DNA of 64,000 nucleotides from Anaerolineaceae bacterium UBA1415 (GCA_002305635.1 DBPR01000004.1:8948-72947); one strand, 5' to 3'; positions 40,218-49,669 are shown, numbered from the stretch's first letter. Made by a program: numbers and translations. Notes: a model not told the origin generated them from the sequence alone.

Positions 40218-42392
40218 ATGTCACCAAAAATTAATCGTGTCTATCAAAACAGTTTTAACCTGCCCTATCGCATTAAACGCCTGGGCGATATCGCGCACAA
40301 CCTTTGGTGGGTTGGTAATCCCGAAGTGGCCCGCCTTTTTAAGGAAGTCGACGCACTCAAATGGCGCCTGTCCAACCATAATCCCATCGTTTTGCTTCGC
40401 AGCGTCGAAAAATCCAAATTTGAAGACCTGATCAAGGATCGTTACTTTTTGGATCGCTATGACCAGATCGTCCAGGAATTTGATGATTATATGAACCGCC
40501 AGGACACCTGGTCCAACACACGCTTCCCGGAAAACAAGAACGATAAGATCGGCTATTTTTCGTTTGAATACGGCCTGCACGAATCGCTGATGGTTTATGC
40601 TGGCGGTTTGGGAATCCTCTCCGGCGACCATCTTAAAGAAGCCAGTGACCTTGGCCTGCCTTTGGTCGCGGTTGGTTTTCTCTATACTTACGGTTACTTC
40701 AGCCAGCGCATTACGGAAGACGGCTGGCAGGAAGCTCATAATGTTGAACTTAAATTCAGCGATCTGCCGATCGTTGAACTTTATGACGAAGAGAATAACC
40801 CGATCCTGATCTCGATCGATCTGCCCGGTCGCACGCTTTATGCGCGACTGTATGAGTTGAACGTTGGCCGCATTCCCCTGGTCTTGCTTCACACGAACAT
40901 CCCCGAAAACAATCCTCAGGATCGCGAATTGACAGATAAATTGTATATCAGCGATCCCGAACTGCGCATTTCGCAGGAAATGCTGCTCGGTATCGGCGGC
41001 ATGCGGGCACTGCAGCGCCTGGGCCACGAACCGGTGATCTTCCACATGAACGAGGGTCATTCTGCCTTCCTGGCACTTGAGCACATGCGTCAGCTGATCG
41101 CGGCTGGCTCAACCCTGGAAGAGGCTAAGAAGATCGTTCAGAATTCAAGCATTTTCACCACGCACACGCCGGTTCCGGCAGGGAATGACGAATTCCCGAT
41201 CTGGCTGATTGATAAATACTTTGCCAATTACTGGGGTTCGCTTGGATTGAGCCGTGACGAATTCATGGACCTGGCCAAAGTCAGCAGCGACTGGTCGGAC
41301 GAAGTCTTCAGCATGCCGGTTCTGGCTTTGCGCCTGGCGAATTATCGCAATGCCGTTTCCAAACTGCACGGTGCTGTTTCGCGAGGTATGTGGCAGTACC
41401 TTTGGCCGGAAAAATCCGTTGACGAAGTGCCGATCAACTATATCACCAACGGCGTTCACACGGGTACCTGGCTGGCCCGTCGTCTGGCAGAACTTTACAG
41501 CAAATATCTGGGAGTGGACTGGAAAGATCGTCTGGACGACCCGAAGATGTGGGAACGCATTGACGCCATCCCTGACCGAGAGCTTTGGCAGGTGCGCATT
41601 CATCTCAAGCGCAAGCTGATCAGCTATATGGTTGACCGCGCCCGCGATGAGTGGAAGAACGACCGCGTTCATCCTGTCCAGACTGTTGCCAGCGGCGTTT
41701 TGCTGGATCCGCTGGCGCTGACGATCGGTTTTGCCCGTCGTTTTGCGACCTACAAACGCGCCAACCTCGTTTTCAGAGACTACGAACGCCTGATGAATAT
41801 TGTTACCAACGCGGAACATCCGGTTCAAATCATCTTTGCCGGGAAAGCTCATCCGGCGGATGAACCCGGCAAGCGGTTGATCCAGGAAGTTTATCGCAAT
41901 GTCAAAAACTCGCGCAACGGCGGACGTCTGGTATTTTTGGACGATTACGATATGGATATGGCCCGTCATTTGGTTCAGGGCGTCGATATCTGGCTCAATA
42001 CCCCACGCCGCCCGCGTGAAGCCTCCGGCACCAGCGGCATGAAGGCCGCCATGAATGGCTCCTTGAACTTCTCGGTTTTAGATGGCTGGTGGGCTGAAGG
42101 CTACAATGGTAAAAATGGTTGGGCGATTGGTGATGACACCCAGTACGACAACCTTGATCTGCAGGATGAGGCCGACGCCATCAGTCTGTATGAGACGCTT
42201 GAGAATGAGATCGTCCCACTCTATTACACCAAACGCTCAGCGGATGGGCTGCCTGGCGATTGGATCGAGTGCGTCAAGGCGAGCATTCGCACTGTTTCGC
42301 CTGCTTTCTCAATGACCCGTATGGTCAAGGAATACGCGACCGAATTGTATGATCCTGCCCTGACTGCTGCCAAAGGTTTGAAAGCAAAATAG
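40218..42392 (+). CDS. glgP: Alpha-glucan (glycogen/maltodextrin) phosphorylase
   Basis: 724 residues, the shorter GT35 form with an N-terminal DUF3417-like extension (IKRLGDIAHNLWWVGNPEVARLF). The active site is intact: EYGLHESLMVYAGGLGILSGDHLKEASDLGLPLV, NEGHSAFLALE, and the PLP-binding Lys in GTSGMKAAMNGSLNFSVLDG. It releases glucose-1-phosphate from storage glucan. AGGAG precedes the ATG. A UPF0316 membrane protein and a beta-phosphoglucomutase-like HAD enzyme follow in the same direction; the latter could act on sugar phosphates downstream of it. Confidence 0.94.
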   Translation: MSPKINRVYQNSFNLPYRIKRLGDIAHNLWWVGNPEVARLFKEVDALKWRLSNHNPIVLLRSVEKSKFEDLIKDRYFLDRYDQIVQEFDDYMNRQDTWSNTRFPENKNDKIGYFSFEYGLHESLMVYAGGLGILSGDHLKEASDLGLPLVAVGFLYTYGYFSQRITEDGWQEAHNVELKFSDLPIVELYDEENNPILISIDLPGRTLYARLYELNVGRIPLVLLHTNIPENNPQDRELTDKLYISDPELRISQEMLLGIGGMRALQRLGHEPVIFHMNEGHSAFLALEHMRQLIAAGSTLEEAKKIVQNSSIFTTHTPVPAGNDEFPIWLIDKYFANYWGSLGLSRDEFMDLAKVSSDWSDEVFSMPVLALRLANYRNAVSKLHGAVSRGMWQYLWPEKSVDEVPINYITNGVHTGTWLARRLAELYSKYLGVDWKDRLDDPKMWERIDAIPDRELWQVRIHLKRKLISYMVDRARDEWKNDRVHPVQTVASGVLLDPLALTIGFARRFATYKRANLVFRDYERLMNIVTNAEHPVQIIFAGKAHPADEPGKRLIQEVYRNVKNSRNGGRLVFLDDYDMDMARHLVQGVDIWLNTPRRPREASGTSGMKAAMNGSLNFSVLDGWWAEGYNGKNGWAIGDDTQYDNLDLQDEADAISLYETLENEIVPLYYTKRSADGLPGDWIECVKASIRTVSPAFSMTRMVKEYATELYDPALTAAKGLKAK

Positions 42393-42405
42393 TAAGGAAG
42401 TTTTT

Positions 42406-42945
42406 ATGGCAGAAATATTTACCTGGCATGCCCTGGGCACATCCCTGCTGATCTTTGTGGTCAGGGTGCTTTCCATTTCGATGGACACCCTGCGCTTCAT
42501 GCTGACGATGCGCGGCAAGCAGGCCATCGCCTGGATTCTGGGCTTTGTATCGACGGTTTTGTACGTGTTGACCTTCAACGCGGTGCTGAAAGACCTCTCC
42601 AACCCACTGGCTTTGATCAGCTATTCGGCTGGTTTTGCCACCGGTAATGTTGTTGGCATGCTGATCGAGCGAAAACTGGCGATGGGTTTCACGAATATGA
42701 CCATCATCAACAAGAAGAATGGAATTGAGATCATCCAAGCGCTGCGCGCGCAGGATTTCGCGGTCACGGAGATCCCCGGACAGGGCATGGATGGCCCGGT
42801 CGTAATTGGTCAGTTGGTCGTGCGGCGAAGAGACATTCCGAAGATCGAAAAGCTGGTGATGGAAACGGATCCGGAAACTTTTATCACCATCGAGGAAATT
42901 ACGCCTTTGCGCAGCGGCTACTGGGGCCGGGAAGGTGGGCGTTAA
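42406..42945 (+). CDS. UPF0316 (DUF2179/DUF5698) membrane protein
   Basis: 179 residues. Three N-terminal membrane helices (about 8-25, 43-62, 68-90) followed by a cytoplasmic DUF2179 domain (TNMTIINKKNGIEIIQALR; VVRRRDIPKIEKLVMETDPETFITIEE). This matches the UPF0316 family, whose function is not known. It begins 14 nt after the phosphorylase stop and shares one base with the next start (TAATG), so it is part of a three-gene operon. Confidence 0.85.
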   Translation: MAEIFTWHALGTSLLIFVVRVLSISMDTLRFMLTMRGKQAIAWILGFVSTVLYVLTFNAVLKDLSNPLALISYSAGFATGNVVGMLIERKLAMGFTNMTIINKKNGIEIIQALRAQDFAVTEIPGQGMDGPVVIGQLVVRRRDIPKIEKLVMETDPETFITIEEITPLRSGYWGREGGR

Positions 42946-43601
42946 TGGCCGCGAAGCAAGCCCTGATCTTCGATTTTGACGGATTGATCATCGATACTGA
43001 GAGCGCCGAAGTGGCCGCCTGGCAAAAAGAGCTGAAAGAAGTTGGTTTGGAATTCAGTTTGGACAATTATCTTGAGACCATCGGCACCAACGGGCCTGCC
43101 ATTCAATATCCAGCCAGAATGCTTGCCGACCGTCCGGGCGAAACGCGCACATTTGAGCAGATCATGGAAGAACACACCATGCGTTCGATCGAGGCCGGGC
43201 TTAAATTACCTCCTTTGCCAGGGGTTCTGGAGCTTTTGGACCGGGCTGAAAAGGCTGGTATCCTGCTTGCGATCGGCTCGAGTTCGGGATACTTTTGGAT
43301 TTCAACATTAGTTGACGGCCTGGGGATCAAGGAACGCTTTGACACGATCGTCACCTTTGATGATGTCGAACTGGCCAAACCAGCGCCTGATATATATCTA
43401 AAAGTGCTTGAGAATCTTGGCGTTGCGCCTGAAAACGCGCTCGTACTGGAGGATTCGGTCAACGGCGCGCTGGCTGCCCGGCGGGCGGGCATTCGCGTTG
43501 TGGCCGTGCCCACATCCATTTCAGCCCATCTCGATTACAGCATGGCGGAAGAAGTGCTTTCTTCGCTTGCGGAGTTAAAACTCGATAAGTATTTCCATTA
43601 A
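42945..43601 (+). CDS. HAD-superfamily hydrolase, beta-phosphoglucomutase-like
   Basis: 218 residues. HAD motif I is IFDFDGLIIDTES with the nucleophilic Asp; a helical cap (about 18-90); motif II GSSSG; motif III Lys in AKPAPDIY; motif IV LEDSVNGALAARRAG. The DFDGLIIDTE and cap type resemble phosphatases and phosphoglucomutases of the PGM-like group. The sugar-phosphate role is suggested by linkage to the phosphorylase. It overlaps the UPF0316 stop by one base and ends at a terminator at 43623. Confidence 0.85.
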   Translation: MAAKQALIFDFDGLIIDTESAEVAAWQKELKEVGLEFSLDNYLETIGTNGPAIQYPARMLADRPGETRTFEQIMEEHTMRSIEAGLKLPPLPGVLELLDRAEKAGILLAIGSSSGYFWISTLVDGLGIKERFDTIVTFDDVELAKPAPDIYLKVLENLGVAPENALVLEDSVNGALAARRAGIRVVAVPTSISAHLDYSMAEEVLSSLAELKLDKYFH

Positions 43602-43622
43602 AAGAAAGAATAATATCATCAG

Positions 43623-43646
43623 GGAGAGAGCGATCTCTCCTTTTTT
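43623..43646 (+). terminator. Terminator of the phosphorylase operon
   Basis: GGAGAGA (43623-43629) pairs with TCTCTCC (43634-43640), loop GCGA, followed by six T. Confidence 0.85.
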
Positions 43647-43669
43647 CTTCCCGGATTTCATAAATGTAG

Positions 43670-43694
43670 GCCGGATCGCGCAGTTCGATCCGGC
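43670..43694. repeat. Short hairpin with GTAGG-type flank
   Basis: GCCGGATCG (43670-43678) pairs with CGATCCGGC (43686-43694), preceded by TGTAG. The sequence resembles the ends of the variable-stem family (GTAGG, CGGAT) and may be a short or degenerate relative. Confidence 0.4.
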
Positions 43695-43809
43695 GTATGT
43701 GAGCCAACCCATACGTTTCGGTTTTCGGTTTTGTATTTTGAGTGTCGGTTGAATAAATTGTGTGGGGGTAGATCAAAATATGTCAATATACAAAAACAAA
43801 TAATCGAAT

Positions 43810-43860
43810 CGTTGGATTGAAAAGAACGGGTTTATCCCGTTCTTTTCAATCCCGACCTAC
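43810..43860 (+). repeat. Variable-stem hairpin repeat, copy 6
   Basis: Left end CGTTGGATTGA, right end TCAATCCCGACCTAC. Arms 43815-43830 (GATTGAAAAGAACGGG) and 43836-43851 are perfectly complementary around a 5-nt loop. It lies in the 405-bp gap 43602-44006, which holds no gene I can support. Confidence 0.75.
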
Positions 43861-43881
43861 CACAATGGATAGATATGGTTT

Positions 43882-43911
43882 CGTCGGGTTGACAGGCGCA
43901 ACCCGACCTAC
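43882..43911 (+). repeat. Variable-stem hairpin repeat, copy 7 (minimal)
   Basis: CGTCGGGTT ... AACCCGACCTAC, with 8-bp arms only. It has the family's outer ends and almost no inner stem, 22 bp downstream of copy 6. Confidence 0.6.
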
Positions 43912-43978
43912 CCTTCTGTGTATTCCGGCTTACAACTTTCTTGTCCGAGGTCGTAAAACCAGCGTGAAATGCGCAAGG

Positions 43979-43984
43979 TATAAT
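43979..43984 (+). promoter_or_regulatory. -10 box of the HExxH protein gene
   Basis: TATAAT 22 nt before the start codon; AAGGAG (43996-44001) lies between, so the leader would be about 16 nt. The -35 is not clear. Confidence 0.45.
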
Positions 43985-44006
43985 ATGCCTTGTCTAAGGA
44001 GTCTTT

Positions 44007-45419
44007 ATGGAAAAAAAGAATCTTGTCATCATCGTCCTTATCGCGCTGGTGCTGCTTGCTGTGGCGGCGTTTTTTACTATTAATTTGATGCGTGGTCTGT
44101 TTTATGAACGCATCAATGATCCTGATGCCGCCAGTACCCTGCCTTATCTGGAAATACAACCCAGCGATTCGCCAACGCAGGAAGTCGCAACTTCAACCCA
44201 GAGCGCGCAGAGCACTCCTTCTGAGCAAAGCCTTGCACCTGACCTGATCGCCCAAATGGATAAGATCGAGGAACAGGTCAGCATTTTGCGCCAGCTTGAC
44301 ATCCAAACGCGCATTCCCCGTAAGATCCTAAGCAACGCGGAACTGAAAGACAGGGTTTTGAACGACTTTTTGGAAGAATACGAAAAAGAAGATGAGATCG
44401 AGGATGTGAAGGTGCTGAGCCTGTTTGGTTTGCTGCCAAAGGAGTTTGATCTGCTCAATTTCTATCTGGATCTTTACGGCGAGCAGATCGCGGGTTTTTA
44501 TGACACCGAAGAGGAGACCATGTACGTGGTCAGCGACGCGGGTTTTGGCGGCATGGAACGCTCGACCTACGCCCATGAATATGTGCATGTCCTGCAGGAT
44601 GAGCATTTTAGCTTTGAGGAAAAGCTGAATTTCAATGATGAAGCCTGTGAAGAGGACAGCGAACGTTGCGCCGCCATCCAGTCTTTGATCGAAGGCGACG
44701 CAATGCTGACCCAAAACTTATGGCTCCAGAATTATGCCACCCAACAGGACTATCAGGATCTGCAGGCTTTTTACAGCAGCTATCAGAGCCCGATCCTCGA
44801 CAATGCTCCCGAATATATGAAGGTGGATTTCACTTTTCCTTATCTTTACGGGGCGCAGTTTGTTCAGGCCCTGTACTCGAAAGGCGGCTATGGGCTGATC
44901 GACAAGGCTTTCAGCGAGCAGCAGCCTGTTTCAAGCGAACAGATCCTGCACCCTGAGTCGTATCCTGATGAAGCGCCCAATAACCCGATCCTGCCTGATC
45001 TGGCAGCCGGTCTTGGTGAAAAATGGGAAACGCGTGAGGAAAATACCCTCGGGGAATGGTACACCTATCTGGTTTTAGCAAAAGGTTATGAATCAAGCTA
45101 CCGTTTGCAGGATGGGATCGCTTTCGCGGCGGCTGAGGGCTGGGGCGGTGACCGTTATGTTGTTTTACGAAATGAGAGCAGCGGTGAATACCTGGTCGCG
45201 ACCGTTTTTAATTGGGATGACAGCGCGGACGCCAGCGAGGCGCTAAAGGCCTTCCAAAACTACTCCAATTTGCGCTTTGGCGCGGCGGCTGCTGATGGGC
45301 AATGGCAGGGGGAGGGCTTATTCTCCAGCCTTTATCAGACAAATCCGGATAGTTTTGTCTGGATCCTGGCTGAAAGCGAGCAAACACTCAGCGCGGCGCG
45401 GACGCTTTTGCAAAACTGA
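44007..45419 (+). CDS. Membrane-anchored HExxH metalloprotease-like protein
   Basis: 470 residues. One N-terminal helix (about 5-28) followed by a Ser/Thr/Gln-rich linker (about 50-78) and an extracytoplasmic domain. The motif HEYVH at 190-194 inside STYAHEYVHVLQDEHF, with Glu229 in LIEGDAML about 35 residues later, fits a gluzincin-type zinc site (HExxH plus Glu). The remaining C-terminal region (about 330-470) has no recognised domain. Substrate unknown. AAGGAG precedes the ATG. The next gene follows 6 nt later. Confidence 0.65.
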   Translation: MEKKNLVIIVLIALVLLAVAAFFTINLMRGLFYERINDPDAASTLPYLEIQPSDSPTQEVATSTQSAQSTPSEQSLAPDLIAQMDKIEEQVSILRQLDIQTRIPRKILSNAELKDRVLNDFLEEYEKEDEIEDVKVLSLFGLLPKEFDLLNFYLDLYGEQIAGFYDTEEETMYVVSDAGFGGMERSTYAHEYVHVLQDEHFSFEEKLNFNDEACEEDSERCAAIQSLIEGDAMLTQNLWLQNYATQQDYQDLQAFYSSYQSPILDNAPEYMKVDFTFPYLYGAQFVQALYSKGGYGLIDKAFSEQQPVSSEQILHPESYPDEAPNNPILPDLAAGLGEKWETREENTLGEWYTYLVLAKGYESSYRLQDGIAFAAAEGWGGDRYVVLRNESSGEYLVATVFNWDDSADASEALKAFQNYSNLRFGAAAADGQWQGEGLFSSLYQTNPDSFVWILAESEQTLSAARTLLQN

Positions 45420-45425
45420 GGAGCG

Positions 45426-46139
45426 ATGACCGTCAATCACGATCTCGAAACCGACCGGATCAGGGCCTTGATCTTTGACGTTGATGGCACCTTGTCAGAC
45501 AGCGACGACCGCATGGTCGAAACGCTTTATGAAAGGCTGCTTTTCCTGAGATCGGTCTTTCCGGGGGAAAGATTGCTGCGTTTCTCGCGCTGGTTCATCC
45601 ATTTCGCTGAAGGGCCCGGCAACTGGTTTCTGGAAATGGCGGATCGACTGAACTTGGATCATCTGATCGCGGCTTTTTTTGACCGGCGCGCCAACGCAAA
45701 AGTGCATTTGCCCCATCATTATCCACTCATCCTAGGCGTGATGCCAATGCTTGAGACGTTGATCGGGCGCTACCCTGTCGCGATCGTGACCGCGCGCAAT
45801 GAAGTGACTACCAGGGAGTTTTTGCGCATAAACGCGCTGGAAGGCTACTTTCCCATTGTTATCAGTTCACAAACCTGCAAAAAGACCAAACCCTTCCCTG
45901 AACCGCTGCTGCACGCGGCAGAACAGATGAACGTGCCCATCGAAAATTGCCTGATGATCGGGGACACGGTCACGGATGTGCGGGCGGCTTTGGCGGCCGG
46001 AGCGCAATCACTCTCGGTCTTATGCGGTTTCGGACAGGAAAAAGAACTGCGTAGGTCTGGCACGCACGCCATTCTGGATTCGACCGCTCAACTGGCTGAT
46101 TTTTTAGCTGAAGCTCATCTGAAGATCAGACAAGATTAA
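45426..46139 (+). CDS. HAD-superfamily phosphatase
   Basis: 237 residues. Motif I IFDVDGTLSDSDDRM, motif II VTARNE, motif III Lys in KKTKPFPEPLL, motif IV MIGDTVTDVRAALAAGAQ, as in phosphoglycolate-phosphatase-type HAD enzymes. The cap between motifs I and II (about 25-95) is helical, with FSRWFIHFAEGPGNWFLEM, unlike the standard cap, so the substrate cannot be inferred. GAGGAG precedes the ATG. Convergent with the MFS gene 25 nt away. Confidence 0.85.
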   Translation: MTVNHDLETDRIRALIFDVDGTLSDSDDRMVETLYERLLFLRSVFPGERLLRFSRWFIHFAEGPGNWFLEMADRLNLDHLIAAFFDRRANAKVHLPHHYPLILGVMPMLETLIGRYPVAIVTARNEVTTREFLRINALEGYFPIVISSQTCKKTKPFPEPLLHAAEQMNVPIENCLMIGDTVTDVRAALAAGAQSLSVLCGFGQEKELRRSGTHAILDSTAQLADFLAEAHLKIRQD

Positions 46140-46164
46140 TTCAAAGCGAGCCTCAGGCTTCGGA

Positions 46165-47466
46165 CTATTCCTCTGTGATGCCGTCAGGAGATTGACGATC
46201 AAAGGTCATGACATGTTTGTTGAGGGCGGCGAAGACAACGATCAGCAGTCCCAGAGTACCTCCCACGATGTAGGCAGTCTGAATTCCAAATTGTTTGGCG
46301 ATCGGCGCGCTCAGGTAGAGCCCGATCGGCATCATTGCGATCGACAGGCTTGAGAGCACAGTGAAGACCCGACCTTGCACTTCAGGAGGAACCTTGGCCT
46401 GGAGTAGCGGCCCCAGGGCGCCATTAGCCAGAGAAGAACTCAGGCCGATCAAGCCAAAGGCTCCCAACGCGATCCAGTACGCTGAACTGGGAAGGAAGCC
46501 AAGAAACAGCACGCCCGCGCCAATGCCGGCGACGCCTAATAAGATATTGACCACCTGGCGCTTAAATCCACCCCAAACTCCAAGGATCAGCCCGCCCGCG
46601 ATCGAGCCGACTCCCATGGCGACCTCCATCCAGGCCAGTTCCTGAGCACCTTTTTGGAAAAATTCTGTGATCAATAACGGCAGTAAATTTCCAGCCGGGG
46701 CGATCACCATATTGAGCAAACTGGCGATCAAAATGATGATCGCCAATCCACGCCAGCCAAAAATATAGCGAAAACCATAGCGAACATCCGCCAACAAGGA
46801 CTTAACCGTGACCAGTTCCTTTTGGCTGTCTGTTCTCGGTTGAGGAACTTTTACAAAGAAGATCAGCAGCAGAATTGCGATCGCGGCAGTTATTGTATCG
46901 ATCGCCAGAACCCCCTGAATCGGCAAAAGTTCCATCAGAAGCGCGCCGAGCGCTGGTGAAAAAGTGCTTATCAGACCTTGAGTCGCCTGGTTGATACCGC
47001 CCAAACGTGTGAGTTGTTCCTTTGGCACCATCAGACTGATCGAAGCCGATTGAGCCGGGCTCTGGAAGATGCCCGCCAGGGAGCGGATGAAAAGGATCAG
47101 GTAAATATGCCAGATTTGAATTAAATTGAAGGCGAAGAGCAGCGCCAGGGCAGCCGTGGCGAGCGCGACGATCAGATCGGAAATGATCATGACCAGTTTG
47201 CGATTCCAGCGATCCACCATCGCGCCAACGAAGGGCCCGATCAGAATGTAAGGGACATGAGCGATGGTTGTGGCGGTCGCGAGCACGGTCGCGTCACCGG
47301 TTTGTTTGGTGGCATACCAAACCAGGGCAAATATCACCAGACTGCTGCCCAGGAGGGAGAGCTGTTGCCCAATGAACATGGGCAAAAAGTTGGCCAGCCA
47401 GTTGGATGGGATCTGGGGCTGATCGTCTGCCTGGTTGTCGGGTAGGGCCATTTCTGATACTTCCAT
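46165..47466 (-). CDS. MFS transporter (EntS/MFS_3-like)
   Basis: 433 residues with about 12 membrane helices. The signature between helices 2 and 3 reads GAMVDRWNRKLVMIISD, and the half-way loop (about 200-225) is cytoplasmic. The layout and the LFIRSLAGIFQSPAQSASISL segment are characteristic of the MFS_3 exporters such as enterobactin exporter EntS and macrolide efflux proteins. The substrate cannot be read. The ATG at 47466 or one five codons later could be the start. Monocistronic. Confidence 0.85.
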   Translation of the reverse strand: MEVSEMALPDNQADDQPQIPSNWLANFLPMFIGQQLSLLGSSLVIFALVWYATKQTGDATVLATATTIAHVPYILIGPFVGAMVDRWNRKLVMIISDLIVALATAALALLFAFNLIQIWHIYLILFIRSLAGIFQSPAQSASISLMVPKEQLTRLGGINQATQGLISTFSPALGALLMELLPIQGVLAIDTITAAIAILLLIFFVKVPQPRTDSQKELVTVKSLLADVRYGFRYIFGWRGLAIIILIASLLNMVIAPAGNLLPLLITEFFQKGAQELAWMEVAMGVGSIAGGLILGVWGGFKRQVVNILLGVAGIGAGVLFLGFLPSSAYWIALGAFGLIGLSSSLANGALGPLLQAKVPPEVQGRVFTVLSSLSIAMMPIGLYLSAPIAKQFGIQTAYIVGGTLGLLIVVFAALNKHVMTFDRQSPDGITEE

Positions 47467-47661
47467 GATGCTTCCGCGCTAATTCTACCCGATATACAGA
47501 AAGCAAAAAATGTGATGTGGCAGCAATTCTCAGTATGGAAAAATCAAGCCCACGGTACAGTCCCGTCAATGTAAAAAAATGCCCAGACACTTAATTATTC
47601 AATAAAGCACGATATATTGTTTTTTTATTATTCAGAGTTTCGGACGCCCGTAGGGGCGGGC

Positions 47662-47756
47662 CGCTGCGCCCGCCCGTTGGTTTGGGATATTAAACGTAGA
47701 ATTCCTCGATACTCCAGTTGGATTTAATCCATTCCAAAGGACGGGCGGGCGCAGCG
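47662..47756. repeat. GC-rich inverted repeat
   Basis: CGCTGCGCCCGCCCGT (47662-47677) is exactly complementary to ACGGGCGGGCGCAGCG (47741-47756), about 63 bp apart; TGGCACTTCGTGCCA follows at 47761-47775. GGGCGGGC-type elements of this sort are common as dispersed intergenic repeats. It lies in the 432-bp gap 47467-47898 between the divergent MFS and PlsC genes; I see no gene there. Confidence 0.6.
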
Positions 47757-47858
47757 CACCTGGCACTTCGTGCCACGCACAGGTACCGCATCTACCACAA
47801 AAACGTCCTTACAGTCTATTCCCAACGTAGATACATAAAAAGACGAGCTGTTTATTGG

Positions 47859-47864
47859 TAGAAT
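47859..47864 (+). promoter_or_regulatory. -10-like box before plsC
   Basis: TAGAAT 35 nt before the ATG at 47899. It argues against an in-frame GTG at 47866 being the start. No clear -35. Confidence 0.35.
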
Positions 47865-47898
47865 AGTGTTTAGAAAATTGTCCAGGAGCAAGCCGGTC

Positions 47899-48624
47899 AT
47901 GTCCCGTATCAAAGCCGAATATCGCCAAAAATATCCTTATCCCCGTCATCAACTGCGGCGGGGCATCCTGCGGGCTGGGATTGCATTGTTGGCCGGGGCT
48001 TTGCTGAATTTCACGGTGGAAGGCAAGGAAAACCTGCCCAAAGACGGCCCGCTGCTGATCGTTGGCAACCATTTTCACTTTTTGGATACCATTGCTCCCA
48101 TCCATGCCACAAAATATCCTTTAGAATTCATCAATGACGCTGTGATGCCGATGGCGCCGGGGCCAATGCGCTTTATTCCCAGTCTATGGCGCACGCTTAA
48201 AATTCTGCAGGGTACTGCAAATCTGGAAGCCATGCGCGCTTCGGAAGCAATCCTGGCACAAAATGGCGTTCTGGCAATCTTCCCCGAGGGGCATGTCCAC
48301 AAGCCGCCGCTGGGCAAGCCGCTGACGGGGGCTGCCTTTTTGGCGCTGCGCCTGGGTGTTCCCATTGTTCCCATTGGCACCTTCAGTGAGGACGATTGGG
48401 ATATCTTCGGAACGATCAGGAGAAAGAAAAGACGCGCACGAATCCATTCCCGCATCGGCAAGGTCTTTGGCCCTCTGGCGACCGGTGATACCAGCAAGAT
48501 CCCCGGAAGGGAAGACGTTCAACGCGCCGGGCATGAGATCATGGAGCATATCGCCCGCGTCTTGCCCGAACACGCACGCGGACCTTATCTTCAGGAAGCT
48601 GAAGCAAGTCTTGAGTCTTGTTAA
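47899..48624 (+). CDS. plsC: 1-acyl-sn-glycerol-3-phosphate acyltransferase
   Basis: 241 residues from the ATG at 47899. The acyltransferase motifs are present: NHFHFLDT (motif I, catalytic His-x4-Asp), FPEGHVHKPP (motif III) and GVPIVPIGTF (motif IV). Only one hydrophobic segment near the N-terminus (GILRAGIALLAGALLNFTV, about 24-42) is seen, giving a peripheral membrane enzyme. It adds the second acyl chain to form phosphatidic acid. Confidence 0.88.
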   Translation: MSRIKAEYRQKYPYPRHQLRRGILRAGIALLAGALLNFTVEGKENLPKDGPLLIVGNHFHFLDTIAPIHATKYPLEFINDAVMPMAPGPMRFIPSLWRTLKILQGTANLEAMRASEAILAQNGVLAIFPEGHVHKPPLGKPLTGAAFLALRLGVPIVPIGTFSEDDWDIFGTIRRKKRRARIHSRIGKVFGPLATGDTSKIPGREDVQRAGHEIMEHIARVLPEHARGPYLQEAEASLESC

Positions 48625-48681
48625 CAAGAAACCAACATTAACCAGCTAAAATAGAACTATCAATAATAAAAGTTGGGAAAT

Positions 48682-49632
48682 ATGGATTACAAGGATTACT
48701 ATAGCATTCTCGGCGTGGCAAAAACAGCCAGTGACGATGAAATAAAGTCAGCCTATCGCAAGCTGGCACGAAAGTATCACCCGGATGTCAACAAAGACCC
48801 GGGCGCTGAGGATAAATTTAAAGAAATAAACGAAGCTTATCAGGTGCTTTCCGACAAGGAAAAACGCCAGAAATACGATCAATTTGGTTCGGAATGGCAG
48901 AGCTACCAAAGTTCCGGTGGGCGTCCGGGCGGTTTCGACTGGGGCCCCTGGCAGCAGTCGCCGGGTGGGCGCAGCCAGTATCGGACCGTCTCGCCTGAAG
49001 AGTTCAGTGAAATGTTTGGGGGCAGGGGCCAGGCGGGCGGCGGTATGGGCGGTTTTTCTGATTTCTTCGAGACTCTCTTCGGAAGCGGCGGATTTTCAGG
49101 CGGTTTTGGCCAACAGGCTTCTCAGCCGCAGACGCGCGCCCGTGACGTGGAATATGAGCTTGACATCAGCCTGCGTGAAGCTTTCGCGGGCACCAAACGC
49201 ACACTCCAGTTTGAGGACGGCCGCAAGATCGAAGCTACCATTCCACCCGGCGTGAAAACCGGCTCAAAGGTGCGTCTGAGCGGGCAGGCTGGCGGTGCGG
49301 ATCTCTTCCTAAAGATCAAGGTTTTGCCCGATCCGATCTACAAACGCAAGGGCGATGATCTCTATATGGACGTGAAAGTCGATCTATATACAGCCATTCT
49401 GGGAGGTGAGGTTGGGGTCAATACCATGACCAAAGCCATTCGGCTGACGATCCCTGAAGGAACAGACAGCGGCAAGACGCTGCGTCTCAAGGGACTGGGG
49501 ATGCCAAACCTGAAAAACCCCAAACAGGCAGGCGATCTGTACGTTCGCGTTCAGATCGAGGTGCCAAAACACCTCACAAGCGCTGAAAAAGACAAACTTC
49601 GGGACTTGCAGCATATGCGGCGGGTAGGTTAA
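48682..49632 (+). CDS. DnaJ-class co-chaperone (CbpA type)
   Basis: 316 residues from the ATG at 48682; an in-frame TTG at 48673 is less likely. The J domain ([20 protein letters not shown]) has the HPD motif in [10 protein letters not shown] Gly/Phe/Gln-rich linker (about 70-155; [19 protein letters not shown]) follows and then two beta-sandwich substrate domains ([35 protein letters not shown]). No zinc-finger CxxCxGxG motifs occur, so it is a CbpA/class B type rather than DnaJ proper. It activates Hsp70. A weak -10 (TAAAAT, 48647-48652) lies upstream. Confidence 0.92.
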   Translation: MDYKDYYSILGVAKTASDDEIKSAYRKLARKYHPDVNKDPGAEDKFKEINEAYQVLSDKEKRQKYDQFGSEWQSYQSSGGRPGGFDWGPWQQSPGGRSQYRTVSPEEFSEMFGGRGQAGGGMGGFSDFFETLFGSGGFSGGFGQQASQPQTRARDVEYELDISLREAFAGTKRTLQFEDGRKIEATIPPGVKTGSKVRLSGQAGGADLFLKIKVLPDPIYKRKGDDLYMDVKVDLYTAILGGEVGVNTMTKAIRLTIPEGTDSGKTLRLKGLGMPNLKNPKQAGDLYVRVQIEVPKHLTSAEKDKLRDLQHMRRVG

Positions 49633-49669
49633 CATTTTTACGCGTTCGAAAAAATGGGTGGACAACTGA

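Noticed and set aside
40003..40227. Minus-strand 74-codon frame before the phosphorylase gene
   Set aside because: It runs through a hairpin repeat, a terminator and a promoter; not a gene.
40221..41084. Long antisense reading frame opposite the phosphorylase gene
   Set aside because: It lies entirely inside a well-conserved enzyme gene on the other strand, has no ribosome site and no recognisable protein sequence.
43459..43776. Minus-strand frame across the HAD gene end and the repeat gap
   Set aside because: Contains a terminator and repeat DNA; no coding signature.
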